Origin: Streptomyces olivaceoviridis
Lineage (GTDB): Bacteria > Actinomycetota > Actinomycetes > Streptomycetales > Streptomycetaceae
NCBI RefSeq assembly: GCF_014650115.1
Contig: NZ_BMUI01000010.1
Span: 62,001-126,000 of the forward strand
Direction of reading: 5' to 3'
Length of the DNA stretch: 64,000 nucleotides
Both the position numbers and the translations under genes were made by a program. Shown piece after piece: positions 8,312 to 16,494 of the stretch (position 1 is the stretch's first letter; every line of letters begins with the position of its first letter). The notes beneath the pieces are model-generated. The model searched no databases and was not told the DNA's origin. It was given only the letters and a program-made list of their open reading frames with translations.

Positions 8312-9022
8312 ATGAAACGGGCTACCCGAAACAGTGTGATCGCCATCGCCGCCGCGTCCGGCGCGATGGCAGTGGCGGGACCGGTGCACGCCGACTCCGC
8401 CGCGCAGGGTTCCGCGGGCGGCTCGCCCGGGCTGATCTCGGGCAACGGCATCCAGTTGCCGGTGCACCTCCCGGTGAACGTCTGCGGCAACACCGTGAAC
8501 GTGGCGGGGCTGCTCAACCCCGCCATGGGCAACACGTGCGCCAACCAGGGCGGCGGCACCGGGGGGAAGGAGCGGCCCGCGGCGCCGAGCGGGGCGACGG
8601 CCCACGCCCGCACACAGGACTCCCCGGGCCTGGCCTCCGGCAACGGCCTCCAGCTGCCGGTCGACCTGCCCGTCAACGTCAGCGGCAACAGCGTGAACGT
8701 GGTCGGCGTCGGCAACCCCGTCTTCGGCAACACGTCCGCGAACGTCCCGGGCGACCACCCCCAGGAGCCCGGCCGGGCCACCCCGCCCAAGCCGCAGCAA
8801 CCCCCGGTCACTCCGCCGGTGCGTTCCGAGCCCCCTCGGCCGCAGGAGCCGCCCGCCACCCACCCGGCCCCGCCCGTCGTACGGCACGAGCCGCCCGGCA
8901 GCCTCGCGCAGACCGGCGCGGAGACCCCCTGGGCGGCGGCCGTCGCGAGCCTGGCCTCACTGATGGGCGGGGCGCTCCTGTACCGCCGCTCCCGCACGAG
9001 GCAACCCAGCCAGGAGGCATGA
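8312..9022 (+). CDS. chp: Long chaplin, two chaplin domains, sortase-anchored
   Basis: A 236-residue cell-wall-anchored surface protein of the kind that makes Streptomyces aerial hyphae hydrophobic. It has a signal peptide (residues 1-27, ending VHA), chaplin domain 1 (about 39-78) and chaplin domain 2 (about 105-144). A Pro-rich wall-spanning stretch follows (about 145-196), then the sortase signal LAQTG (198-202), a hydrophobic helix and an Arg-rich tail. Domain 1 carries the usual Cys pair (C58, C76). In domain 2 the matching positions are Ser (S124, S142). The ATG at 8312 follows GGAAGGGC; the upstream in-frame ATG has no signal peptide behind it. Confidence 0.93.
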   Translation: MKRATRNSVIAIAAASGAMAVAGPVHADSAAQGSAGGSPGLISGNGIQLPVHLPVNVCGNTVNVAGLLNPAMGNTCANQGGGTGGKERPAAPSGATAHARTQDSPGLASGNGLQLPVDLPVNVSGNSVNVVGVGNPVFGNTSANVPGDHPQEPGRATPPKPQQPPVTPPVRSEPPRPQEPPATHPAPPVVRHEPPGSLAQTGAETPWAAAVASLASLMGGALLYRRSRTRQPSQEA

Positions 9023-9041
9023 CCCCACCCCACCGGGAAAC

Positions 9042-9066
9042 CCCGGCCGGACCGTCTCCGGCCGGG
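9042..9066 (+). terminator. Hairpin after the chaplin gene
   Basis: Nine-bp perfect stem CCCGGCCGG / CCGGCCGGG with a 7-nt loop, 20 bp after the stop codon. No U-tract, as is usual in Streptomyces. Confidence 0.55.
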
Positions 9067-9137
9067 AACGGACGGCGGCGGACGGAGCCGGGCCGGCCGG
9101 GGGTCTCGGTCAGGGCCGGCCGGGCGGGTACCTGGCC

Positions 9138-9171
9138 GGGCGGGTTCGGGTCGGGCGGGTTCGGGTCGGGG
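9138..9171 (+). repeat. G-tract repeat with G-quadruplex potential
   Basis: Seven GGG runs separated by 1-3 nt, built from two copies of a 15-bp unit (GGGCGGGTTCGGGTC). It sits between the ends of the convergent chaplin and membrane-protein genes. Confidence 0.6.
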
Positions 9172-9201
9172 TGGCAGGCCGGCGCGTTCCCCCGGGCCCG
9201 G

Positions 9202-10551
9202 TCACCAGCCGGTGAGCAGCAGGTGGTTCAGCAGGAGCGCGAGCGCTGCCTGGGCGGTGAGCCAGCCGCGTGGGCGGGGGAGGAGCGCGCAGGCCGGGAG
9301 CAGCCACATCGCGAAGGGCAGCCAGATGCGTTCCGTCTCCGCCTTGCTCATGCCGGACAGGTCGGCGGCCAGCAGGGCAAGCAGAGCCGCCGCCACGAGG
9401 AGGGCGAGCCGGAACTCCGCCCGGGGCGCCGTACGGCGGCGGACGAGGCAGACGCCGGTCCGCCGGAGCCCCGCCGCCGTGGCCAGGCCGGTGATCAGCA
9501 CCGTGCAGGCCAGGTTGGCCCACACCCAGTAGCCGTAGGGACGGATGCCGCCGACGCCTTGGTAGTAGCGCGTCACCAGCAGCCGGTACCCCTCCCACCA
9601 GTCGAACCCGGCCAGGGTGAACACCGTCGGGACCACCGCCGCCCCGGCCAGGAAGAGGACGATCAGGACCGGTCGCACCCGGCGCCGTCCCGCCGCCGGC
9701 ACCGCCGCCCCGATCAGCGCGAAGAGCGTCAGACCGTACGAGAGGTAGCAGGTCAGGCCGTACAGCAGCCCGCTGCCCGCCGCCCAGGCCGCGGACCGTC
9801 CGGTGACCGCCAGGGCCAGCAGGGCCACCGACCAGGCGGCGACCGCCGCGAAGTACCCGTCGGCCGAGGTGCCCACCCACACGGCGGCCGGGGCGAGGAC
9901 GAGGAACGGCGCCGCCCGCCGGGCCAGGCGCTCGTCGGCCAGCGCCCGCACCGCCACCAGGACCGCCACGCAGGCGGTCGCCCCGACGGTGACGCACCAG
10001 GCGCCGGCCCAGCCGCCGCCACGCAGCCCGGCCCGGTCCAGGAGGACGAAGGTGACGGTGGCCGCCGGGGGATGCCCGGCGACGTGCGCGGGCCAGGGGT
10101 CGGGGGAGCCGCTCACGATGTGGTGGGTGAAGTCGCGCAGCGCGGCGGGCAGGTCGTGGAAGCGGCCGATCACCCTCAGGTACTCGTTGCGGGTGGTGAG
10201 CCGCCCGGCCACGCCCCGCTGCCAGCCGTCGACCAGCGCCAGCGACCAGGTCCAGGCCAGTGCCGCGGCCCAGGCCGCGAGGAGCAGCCCCCGCCACGGC
10301 AGCCGTACGGCGACGGAGGGCCCGTACGCCACCCCGGCGACCGCCACCAGGACGGCGGCCGGGGTGCCCGGGCCCAGGTGCGGGTCCCAGTCGGCCAGCA
10401 GCGGGGGCCAGTGGACGAACAGGGTGCGCCGGGTGTCCTGGATGTGCCGGCCGACCAGCACGGCGACGAGGACGAGCAGGGCGGCGGCCGACGCGGCACA
10501 GAGATCGGCGCGCAGGCCGGCGTACCGGTCACGCAGGGGAGGCTGGGTCAC
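9202..10551 (-). CDS. Polytopic integral membrane protein, possibly glycosyltransferase-like
   Basis: A 449-residue protein with about ten to eleven hydrophobic helices. The layout resembles GT-C-fold mannosyl- or arabinosyltransferase-like membrane proteins: an early loop with DPHLGPGTP, then a long loop (residues about 110-160) with TTRNEYLRVIGRF and HIVSGSPDPWPAHVAGHPP. No confident catalytic Asp/Glu assignment is possible, so no function is given. The ATG at 10551 begins MTQPPLRDRY. It is divergent from the molybdopterin oxidoreductase gene, 112 bp away. Confidence 0.75.
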   Translation of the reverse strand: MTQPPLRDRYAGLRADLCAASAAALLVLVAVLVGRHIQDTRRTLFVHWPPLLADWDPHLGPGTPAAVLVAVAGVAYGPSVAVRLPWRGLLLAAWAAALAWTWSLALVDGWQRGVAGRLTTRNEYLRVIGRFHDLPAALRDFTHHIVSGSPDPWPAHVAGHPPAATVTFVLLDRAGLRGGGWAGAWCVTVGATACVAVLVAVRALADERLARRAAPFLVLAPAAVWVGTSADGYFAAVAAWSVALLALAVTGRSAAWAAGSGLLYGLTCYLSYGLTLFALIGAAVPAAGRRRVRPVLIVLFLAGAAVVPTVFTLAGFDWWEGYRLLVTRYYQGVGGIRPYGYWVWANLACTVLITGLATAAGLRRTGVCLVRRRTAPRAEFRLALLVAAALLALLAADLSGMSKAETERIWLPFAMWLLPACALLPRPRGWLTAQAALALLLNHLLLTGW

Positions 10552-10663
10552 ACCGGAACGCTAGGGCGGCGACCGGGGGAACGAGGGGAGCGGCGGCCCG
10601 ACGTCAGCGTTTCGTCATGGGTCGCGGACGCGGTCACCGCGCGTTCCGGCCTACCGTCGAAAC

Positions 10664-11929
10664 ATGCGAGACGACGACCCTCGGCTCCCCTCCTCGCCCG
10701 GCTTCTGGCGCAGCCCGCTGCGCGGCCCCTGGTTCACCTCGGTGCTCGGCATCGTGCTGCTGGTGGGCATCACGCTGCTGTTCGTGACGGGCCTGGTGTC
10801 CTACGCCGCCTACAACCCGGACCTCGCACGGGTGAACGACCAGACGCCGGACAAGGGAATCCTCGGCTTCTACCTCTTCGCCTGGCCGACGAACCCGTAC
10901 TGGCTCTACCGGGTCACCCAGGGCCTGCACGTCACCCTCGGCATCACCCTGATCCCGGTGCTGCTGGCCAAGCTCTGGTCGGTCGTGCCGAGGCTGTTCG
11001 CCCTGCCCCCGGCCCGCTCGCTCGCGCACGCCCTGGAGCGGATCTCCCTGCTCCTCCTCGTCGGCGGCGGGCTGTTCGAGTTCACCACCGGCGTCCTCAA
11101 CGTCCAGCTCGACTACGTCTTCCCCGGCTCCTTCTACCCGCTGCACTTCTACGGCGCCTGGGTCTTCTTCGCCGCGTTCCTGGCGCACGCGGCGCTGAAA
11201 CTGCCGACCGCCGTACGAAGCCTGCGGCGACGGCGCGAGGAGCGGGGGGAGCCGGTGTCCCGCGCGCCGGAGCCGGGCGAGTTGGTGTCCCCCCGCCCGC
11301 TGCCGCCGACCGTGTCCCGGCGCGGGGCGCTGTGGTTCGTCGGGGGCGCCTCGCTGCTGCTCCTCGTCACCACCGCGGGCCAGAGCATCGGGGGAGTGCT
11401 GCGGCGCACCGCCCTCCTCGCGCCGCACGGCGGTGCCGACCCCGGCGGCGGGCCGAACGGCTTCCAGATCAACAAGACGGCCGCCTACGCCGGCATCGAC
11501 GCGACGGAGACCGGCGAGGAGGCATGGCGGCTCGTCGTCACCGGCCGCACCGGAACGGTCCGCCTCAGCCGCGCCGAACTGCTCCGGCTGCCGCTGCACA
11601 GCTCCGCGTTGCCCATCGCCTGCGTCGAGGGCTGGTCGACGGAGGACCAGTGGTGGCGCGGGGTGCGGCTGCGCGACCTCGCCGCGCTCGTCGGGTACGA
11701 CGGCGACCCGCCGGATCTGTTCGTGGAGTCGCTCCAGCGGCGCGGGGCCTTCCGCCGGGCCGCCCTGCGCGCCAACCAGGTGGCCGACCCGCGCTCCCTG
11801 CTCGCCCTGTACGTCAACGGCGAGGCGCTGTCCCCCGACCACGGCCGTCCGGCGCGGATCATCGTGCCCGCGGCGCCCGGTGTGCTCAACACCAAGTGGG
11901 TGGCCCGGCTGACGTTCGGAGAGCTGTGA
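10664..11929 (+). CDS. Membrane-anchored molybdopterin-dependent oxidoreductase (sulfite-oxidase fold)
   Basis: A 421-residue fusion. The N-terminal half (about 25-185) has four helices with conserved His residues resembling a cytochrome b561-type anchor. A fifth helix follows at about 225-245. The C-terminal half is an Oxidored_molyb domain, with the molybdenum-ligand Cys in IACVEGWSTEDQWWRGV and the closing AAPGVLNTKWVARLTFGE. It resembles YedY/MsrP-type enzymes, so a periplasmic reductase or oxidase fed from quinol is likely. The substrate is unknown. Its stop overlaps the next start (TGATG), which couples it to the small membrane protein. Confidence 0.87.
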   Translation: MRDDDPRLPSSPGFWRSPLRGPWFTSVLGIVLLVGITLLFVTGLVSYAAYNPDLARVNDQTPDKGILGFYLFAWPTNPYWLYRVTQGLHVTLGITLIPVLLAKLWSVVPRLFALPPARSLAHALERISLLLLVGGGLFEFTTGVLNVQLDYVFPGSFYPLHFYGAWVFFAAFLAHAALKLPTAVRSLRRRREERGEPVSRAPEPGELVSPRPLPPTVSRRGALWFVGGASLLLLVTTAGQSIGGVLRRTALLAPHGGADPGGGPNGFQINKTAAYAGIDATETGEEAWRLVVTGRTGTVRLSRAELLRLPLHSSALPIACVEGWSTEDQWWRGVRLRDLAALVGYDGDPPDLFVESLQRRGAFRRAALRANQVADPRSLLALYVNGEALSPDHGRPARIIVPAAPGVLNTKWVARLTFGEL

Positions 11930-12396
11930 TGCGCTCGCGCCCGGCCCTCGGCAGCCCGTTGCAGATCCTGCTGCTGGCCTGCTCGTTCGCGCTCGCCGGC
12001 TATGCCGGCGTACGGCTGTTCGCGGGCGACTGGCGGGCCGTGGCGCTGTGGCTCGTGGGCGCGGCCCTGCTACACGATCTCGTGCTGCTGCCGCTGTACG
12101 CGGTGGCGGACCGGGCGGTCGTCCGCGCTCTCGGTGCCGCCGGGCGGCGGGAGCGGACCCTGTACGTCCGGGTCCCGGCCGCCCTGTCCGGACTGCTGCT
12201 GCTCGTGTGGTTCCCATTGATCACCGGCATGGCGGACCGGCCCTACCGGTCCGCCACCGGCCTGTCGGCGGACGGCTTCCTCGCCCGCTGGCTGCTGATC
12301 AGCGCGGTGCTGTTCGCCGGCTCGGCGCTGCTGCTGGCGCTGCGGGGGCTGCGACTGCGCAGGGCGACGAAGCGGCGCCGGCCGGTCGTCCACTGA
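11929..12396 (+). CDS. Small integral membrane protein paired with the molybdopterin oxidoreductase
   Basis: A 155-residue protein with four predicted helices (about 10-27, 35-60, 82-100, 122-145). The hydrophilic loops contain HDLVLLPLY and a second loop after PLITGMADRPYRSATG. Translational coupling to the oxidoreductase suggests a subunit or assembly role. I know of no functional assignment. Its last 154 bp overlap the 3' end of the convergent methyltransferase gene. Confidence 0.75.
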   Translation: MRSRPALGSPLQILLLACSFALAGYAGVRLFAGDWRAVALWLVGAALLHDLVLLPLYAVADRAVVRALGAAGRRERTLYVRVPAALSGLLLLVWFPLITGMADRPYRSATGLSADGFLARWLLISAVLFAGSALLLALRGLRLRRATKRRRPVVH

Positions 12397-13037
12397 CCGG
12401 CGGTGCGCCAGCCCGCCCGGTCCGCGTACCGCAGCAGGGCCGGGGTGCCGAGCCGCGCCCACGGAAAGGCACCACGGCCGCCCGTGTCCACGTCGGTGCC
12501 GTCGACCACCTGCACCTCGGACCGTTCGTCGACGTCCACCACGGCCGTCTCGGCGATCAGCAGACCGCCGGGCCGCAGCAGCCCGGCCACCCGCTCCAGC
12601 AGGGCGCGCGGGTCGCCCCCGATGCCGACGTTGCCGTCCATGAGCAGCACGGTGCCCCAGCGCCCCTCGCCGGGCAGCGGCTCGAACACCGAGCGCCGCA
12701 GCGCCTGGCCGCCGAGCCGCACGGTGTGGTCGACGGCGTCCTCGCTGACGTCGATGCCGAGGACGGTACGGCCCCGGGCGGCGAGCTCCGCCACCAGCCG
12801 CCCCGGTCCGCAGCCGACGTCGAGCACGGCGCCCTCGCACCGGTCCAGCACCGCCCGGTCGACCGGGTCCGCCCGCGCGCACCAGCGCTCGACCTCCAGC
12901 GGCAGCAGCCAGCCGTCGGTCCGGCGCAGGAACAGCGGGCCGCGCCCGGCGCGCAGGGCGACGGCGTAGGGATCGGCCCCGGCCCAGGGGAGGACCGGCG
13001 GGGCGCTCGCCGCCCGGTTGCCGCTCCGGGTGCTCAT
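12243..13037 (-). CDS. Class I SAM-dependent methyltransferase
   Basis: A 264-residue methyltransferase. Motif I is VLDVGCGPGRLVAELAARG with the acidic post-motif GIDVSEDAVD. Later motifs are TVLLMDGNVGIGGDP and LLRPGGLLIAET. The ATG at 13037 overlaps the DUF2064 stop by 4 bp (ATGA), placing it third in a coupled operon. Similarity appears to end at RRRFVALRS. The frame runs about 35 more residues antisense into the neighbouring membrane protein, perhaps because the ancestral stop was lost. The substrate is unknown; its neighbours suggest a glycolipid or sugar product. Confidence 0.82.
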   Translation of the reverse strand: MSTRSGNRAASAPPVLPWAGADPYAVALRAGRGPLFLRRTDGWLLPLEVERWCARADPVDRAVLDRCEGAVLDVGCGPGRLVAELAARGRTVLGIDVSEDAVDHTVRLGGQALRRSVFEPLPGEGRWGTVLLMDGNVGIGGDPRALLERVAGLLRPGGLLIAETAVVDVDERSEVQVVDGTDVDTGGRGAFPWARLGTPALLRYADRAGWRTAGQWTTGRRRFVALRSRSPRSASSSAEPANSTALISSQRARKPSADRPVADR

Positions 13038-13666
13038 CGGCCGGTCCCGGGTCCGGTGGGGTGCGCGGCGCACCGGGCCAGCCGGGCGGCGAACCGGCCG
13101 TGCGGCGCCCGGTCGGCGACCGCCGCCGCGTCGGCGGCCGTGTCCACGTCCCGCAGCCGGGGCAGCTCGCGCACCCGCAGCCCCGCGGCCACCAGCCGCC
13201 GCCGCTGGACGGCACCGGTCCACGGCGTCGACATGGGCACGCCCCGCAGCAGAGCCGGGTCCGGCTCGGCCAGGCCCAGTGCCCAGAAGCCGCCGTCCTC
13301 CGCCGGACCGAAGCACGCGTCGTACCCCGCGAAGTCCACGGTGAGCAGCTCCGGGGTCACCTGCGGGGTGTCCATGCCGATGAGCAGGGCGGGACCGGCG
13401 CACCGCGCGAACGCGTCGGCGAGCCGCAGGTCCAGCCCGCCCGCGCACTGCGGTACGACGTCGAAGCCGGGCGGCAGCCAGGGGCCGGGGCTCCCGTCCA
13501 GCACCAGGACGCGCCGGGTGGCGGGGGTCGCCGCGACGGCGCGCAGGGTGTCGGCGAGCGCGGCCTCGGCGAGCTCCGCCGCCTCCGCGGGGCTGAACGG
13601 CGGGGTGAGCCGCGTCTTGACGCGCCCCGGCAGCGGTTCCTTGGCGATCACCAGCAGCGTGGTCAC
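13034..13666 (-). CDS. DUF2064 / TIGR04282-type glycosyltransferase-like protein
   Basis: A 210-residue nucleotidyl/glycosyltransferase-A fold protein. Landmarks are LLVIAKEPLPGRVKTRLTPP at the start, GMDTPQVTPELL, and FGPAEDGGFWALGL, the family core. Although the family is nicknamed arsenosugar biosynthesis glycosyltransferase, nothing nearby suggests arsenic. The GTG start at 13666 overlaps the stop of the upstream GT2 gene (GTGA), and its own stop overlaps the methyltransferase start. The three therefore form one translationally coupled operon. Confidence 0.83.
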   Translation of the reverse strand: MTTLLVIAKEPLPGRVKTRLTPPFSPAEAAELAEAALADTLRAVAATPATRRVLVLDGSPGPWLPPGFDVVPQCAGGLDLRLADAFARCAGPALLIGMDTPQVTPELLTVDFAGYDACFGPAEDGGFWALGLAEPDPALLRGVPMSTPWTGAVQRRRLVAAGLRVRELPRLRDVDTAADAAAVADRAPHGRFAARLARCAAHPTGPGTGR

Positions 13667-14367
13667 GGTGCGGTCCTCCCGCCGGCCGGCGGCTCGGCCA
13701 GGACGCGGCTCATGTCCCGCACCGCCTGCCAGGTGCCGCGCCAGGTGCCCGTGACCTTGGAGGCACCGGTGCGCGGCAGGTACGGCACGTCGCGCTCGGC
13801 GATCCGCCAGCCCGCGTCGGCCGCGCGCACCACCATCTGGAGCGGATAGCCGCTGCGCCGGTCGTCGAGGCCGAGCGCCAGCAGCGGCTCCCGGCGGGCG
13901 GCACGCAGCGGGCCGAGGTCGTGCAGCCGTAGCCCGGTACGGCGGCGCAGCAGCCGCGCGAGCGCGAAGTTGCCCGCCCGGGCGTGCGCGGGCCAGGCAC
14001 GCCGGGTCCGCGCCCGCCGCCGGCCCAGGACCAGGTCGGCCCGGCCGTCGAGGACGTCCCGGACGAGGGGCACGAGGTGCCCGGGGTCGAGGGAGGCGTC
14101 GCAGTCGCAGAAGCACACGACGTCGGCGGTGGCGGCGGTCAGCCCGGCGTGGCAGGCGGCGCCGAAACCGCGTCGCGGCTCGTGCACGACGGTCGCGCCG
14201 AGGGCGCGGGCGATGTCCGCGGAGCCGTCGGTGGAACCGTTGTCGACCACGAGGGGGCGCCAGCCCGCCGGGATCCGGGCGAGCACCCAGGGCAGGGCCT
14301 CCGCCTCGTCCAGGCAGGGCAGCACCACGTCCACGCTCGCCGCCGATGAGGGGGATGAGGGGGTCAC
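13663..14367 (-). CDS. Family 2 glycosyltransferase
   Basis: A 234-residue soluble GT-A glycosyltransferase that moves a sugar from a nucleotide donor. Motifs: DVVLPCLDEAEALPWVL, VVDNGSTDGSADIA, CDCDASLDPGHL (DxD-like metal site) and LGRRRARTRRAWP. It lacks the C-terminal membrane helices of DPM/GtrB-type enzymes. The GTG at 14367 is chosen because upstream sequence has no resemblance. It is the first gene of the GT2-DUF2064-methyltransferase operon and is divergent from the two-component regulator, a hint that the regulator may control it. Confidence 0.85.
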   Translation of the reverse strand: MTPSSPSSAASVDVVLPCLDEAEALPWVLARIPAGWRPLVVDNGSTDGSADIARALGATVVHEPRRGFGAACHAGLTAATADVVCFCDCDASLDPGHLVPLVRDVLDGRADLVLGRRRARTRRAWPAHARAGNFALARLLRRRTGLRLHDLGPLRAARREPLLALGLDDRRSGYPLQMVVRAADAGWRIAERDVPYLPRTGASKVTGTWRGTWQAVRDMSRVLAEPPAGGRTAP

Positions 14368-14491
14368 GCCGTTCACCCTACGGAGGGGAACCGGGCATAT
14401 CGGGCCGGCGCTGCTTACGAAACGCGGACGTCCGGGCCGGGAGCGGGCCAGGGGTGCGACACCCGCCGTGGCCCGGTGCGAGGCTGGGGAC
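14368..14491. promoter_or_regulatory. Divergent promoter region, GT2 operon and two-component system
   Basis: A 124-bp head-to-head gap between the glycosyltransferase GTG and the response-regulator ATG, holding both promoters. No convincing direct repeats for an OmpR-type regulator were found by eye. Confidence 0.4.
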
Positions 14492-15274
14492 ATGCAGCAG
14501 CCGCACGTGCCCGCCGGACGCCCAGCCAGGGACGGGGCCGCACCCGACACCGCCGCACCGGCTCCCCGGCCCGTCCCCGGTGCCGCCCGGGTCCTGGTCG
14601 TGGACGACGACGCGACCGTCGCCGAGATCGTCGCCGGATATCTCGGCCGCGCCGGATACGTGGTCGACCGCGCCGCCGATGGCCCCACCGCCCTCGCCCG
14701 CGCCGCCGCCCACTGGCCGGACCTGGTCGTGCTGGACCTGATGCTGCCCGGCATGGACGGACTGGAGGTCTGCCGGCGGCTGCGCGCGCGGGCCCCCGTC
14801 CCCGTCGTCATGCTCACCGCACGCGGTGACGAGGACGACCGCATCACGGGTCTGGAGGTCGGCGCCGACGACTACGTGACCAAGCCGTTCAGCCCCCGCG
14901 AACTGGTCCTGCGGGTGCGGTCCGTGCTCCGCCGAGCGCTGCCCGGCACGAGCACCGGACCGCTGACCGCGGCCGGCGTCACCGTCGACCCGGCCGCCCG
15001 CCGCGCCACCAAGAACGGTACCGAACTCGCGCTCACCCTCCGGGAGTTCGACCTCCTCGCCTTCTTCCTGCGGCACCCGGGGAGGGCCTACGGCCGGGAG
15101 GACCTGATGCGCGAGGTGTGGGGCTGGGACTTCGGCGACCTGTCCACCGTGACGGTCCACATCCGCCGGCTGCGCGGCAAGGTCGAGGACGACCCCGCCC
15201 GGCCGCGCCTGATCCAGACCGTGTGGGGCGTCGGCTACCGCTTCGAGCCGAGCGGCGCGGAAGGGGAGGGCTGA
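14492..15274 (+). CDS. OmpR/PhoB-family response regulator
   Basis: A 260-residue regulator with an unusually long, low-complexity Pro/Ala N-terminus (about 33 residues). The receiver domain has acidic pocket VVDDD, phospho-acceptor Asp in VVLDLMLPGMDG, Thr in MLTARG and Lys in TKPFSP. The C-terminal winged helix (LTLREFDLLAFFLRHPG, TVHIRRLRGKVEDD, TVWGVGYRF) completes it. The kinase gene starts one base after its stop. The ATG at 14492 follows GAGGCTGGGGAC; receiver homology starts only at RVLVVDDD, so a later start is possible. Confidence 0.93.
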   Translation: MQQPHVPAGRPARDGAAPDTAAPAPRPVPGAARVLVVDDDATVAEIVAGYLGRAGYVVDRAADGPTALARAAAHWPDLVVLDLMLPGMDGLEVCRRLRARAPVPVVMLTARGDEDDRITGLEVGADDYVTKPFSPRELVLRVRSVLRRALPGTSTGPLTAAGVTVDPAARRATKNGTELALTLREFDLLAFFLRHPGRAYGREDLMREVWGWDFGDLSTVTVHIRRLRGKVEDDPARPRLIQTVWGVGYRFEPSGAEGEG

Positions 15275-15275
15275 C

Positions 15276-16385
15276 GTGCGCGACACCGTCCTCATCGCCC
15301 TGCTCGCCTTCGCCGGGGCCGCCGTCACGGGCCTGGCCGGGGCCGCCGCGCTCCGGCTGCTGCGGCGCCGCTCGCTCACCGTGTCCCTCGCCGTGATCGC
15401 GGCGGTCGGCGTGGGCGGCGTGCTCGCCGGGACCCTCGCCGTCGCCCGGGCGATGTTCCTGTCCCCCCACGACCTGACCGTGGTGACGACGGTCGTCGCC
15501 ATGGCGGCCGTGGTCTCCCTGGCGACCGCGCTGATACTGGGCCGCTGGGTCGTCGCCCGCAGCCACGAACTCGCCATGGCGGCACGTTCGTTCGGCGAGG
15601 CCGGCGACTTCGCCGCGCCCGCGGGCCCGGCCACCGCCGAACTGGCCGAACTGAGCCGCGAGCTCGCGGCCACCAGCGCGAGACTCGCCGAGTCCCGGGA
15701 ACGGGAACGCCTGCTGGAGTCCTCACGCCGGGAACTCGTCGCCTGGATCTCCCACGACCTGCGCACCCCGCTCGCCGGTCTGCGCGCCATGTCGGAGGCC
15801 CTGGAGGACGGCGTGGCCGACGACCCCGACCGCTATCTGAAGCAGATCCGCACCGAGGTCGAGCGCCTCAACGGCATGGTCGGCGACCTCTTCGAACTCT
15901 CCCGCATCCACGCCGGCACGCTCCCGCTGAGCCCGTCCCGGATCTCGCTCTACGACCTCGTCGGCGACGCCCTCGCGGGAGCCGACCCGCTCGCCCGCGC
16001 CCACGGCGTACGGCTGGTCGGCGACCGGGTGGAGCCGGTCCCGGTCGAGGTCGACGCCAAGGAGATGAGCCGCGTCCTGGGCAACCTGCTGGTCAACGCC
16101 ATCCGCCGGACGCCCGCCGACGGCACCGTCGCCGTCGCCGCCGAGCGCTCGCCCGACGGCGTGGTGCTCTCCGTCACGGACGGCTGCGGCGGCATCCCGG
16201 AGGAGGATCTGCCCCGCGTCTTCGACACCGGCTGGCGCGGCACCCACGCCCGCACCCCGCCGGCCGGCGCGGGCCTCGGCCTCGCCATCGTGCGCGGCAT
16301 CGTGGAGGCCCACCAGGGCCGGGCCACCGTACACAACATCCCCGGCGGCTGCCGCTTCGAGGTCACGCTCCCGGCGGCTCCCTAG
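15276..16385 (+). CDS. Sensor histidine kinase
   Basis: A 369-residue kinase pairing with the regulator one base upstream (GTG start). It has helices at about 5-28, 33-58 and 68-92 with almost no extracellular domain, so it likely senses a membrane or intracellular signal. A HAMP-like linker follows, then the phospho-acceptor H-box LVAWISHDLRTPLAGLRAM and the ATP-binding boxes NLLVNAIRRTP, DGCGGIPEED and PAGAGLGLAIVRGIVEAH. The usual N-box residues are slightly altered (VNAIRR where many kinases have NNAxKY). Confidence 0.92.
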   Translation: MRDTVLIALLAFAGAAVTGLAGAAALRLLRRRSLTVSLAVIAAVGVGGVLAGTLAVARAMFLSPHDLTVVTTVVAMAAVVSLATALILGRWVVARSHELAMAARSFGEAGDFAAPAGPATAELAELSRELAATSARLAESRERERLLESSRRELVAWISHDLRTPLAGLRAMSEALEDGVADDPDRYLKQIRTEVERLNGMVGDLFELSRIHAGTLPLSPSRISLYDLVGDALAGADPLARAHGVRLVGDRVEPVPVEVDAKEMSRVLGNLLVNAIRRTPADGTVAVAAERSPDGVVLSVTDGCGGIPEEDLPRVFDTGWRGTHARTPPAGAGLGLAIVRGIVEAHQGRATVHNIPGGCRFEVTLPAAP

Positions 16386-16494
16386 CCAGTACGTCTCCGG
16401 CGGCGGCCAGGCATTCGGCTTCGGCTTCGGCAGCACCCACGCCCAGGGTGATCACGCGTACGAGCGGCGTCCGCGAGAGCCTGACCGGCACCGG

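Noticed and set aside
8239..12396. A 1385-codon open frame on the plus strand
   Set aside because: Only its last 155 codons (from 11929) look like a protein. The rest is the out-of-frame shadow of the chaplin, the antisense membrane-protein gene and the oxidoreductase, open because of high GC.
13034..13666. An arsenosugar biosynthesis role from the TIGR04282 family name
   Set aside because: No arsenic genes are nearby, and the neighbours point to general glycoconjugate chemistry.
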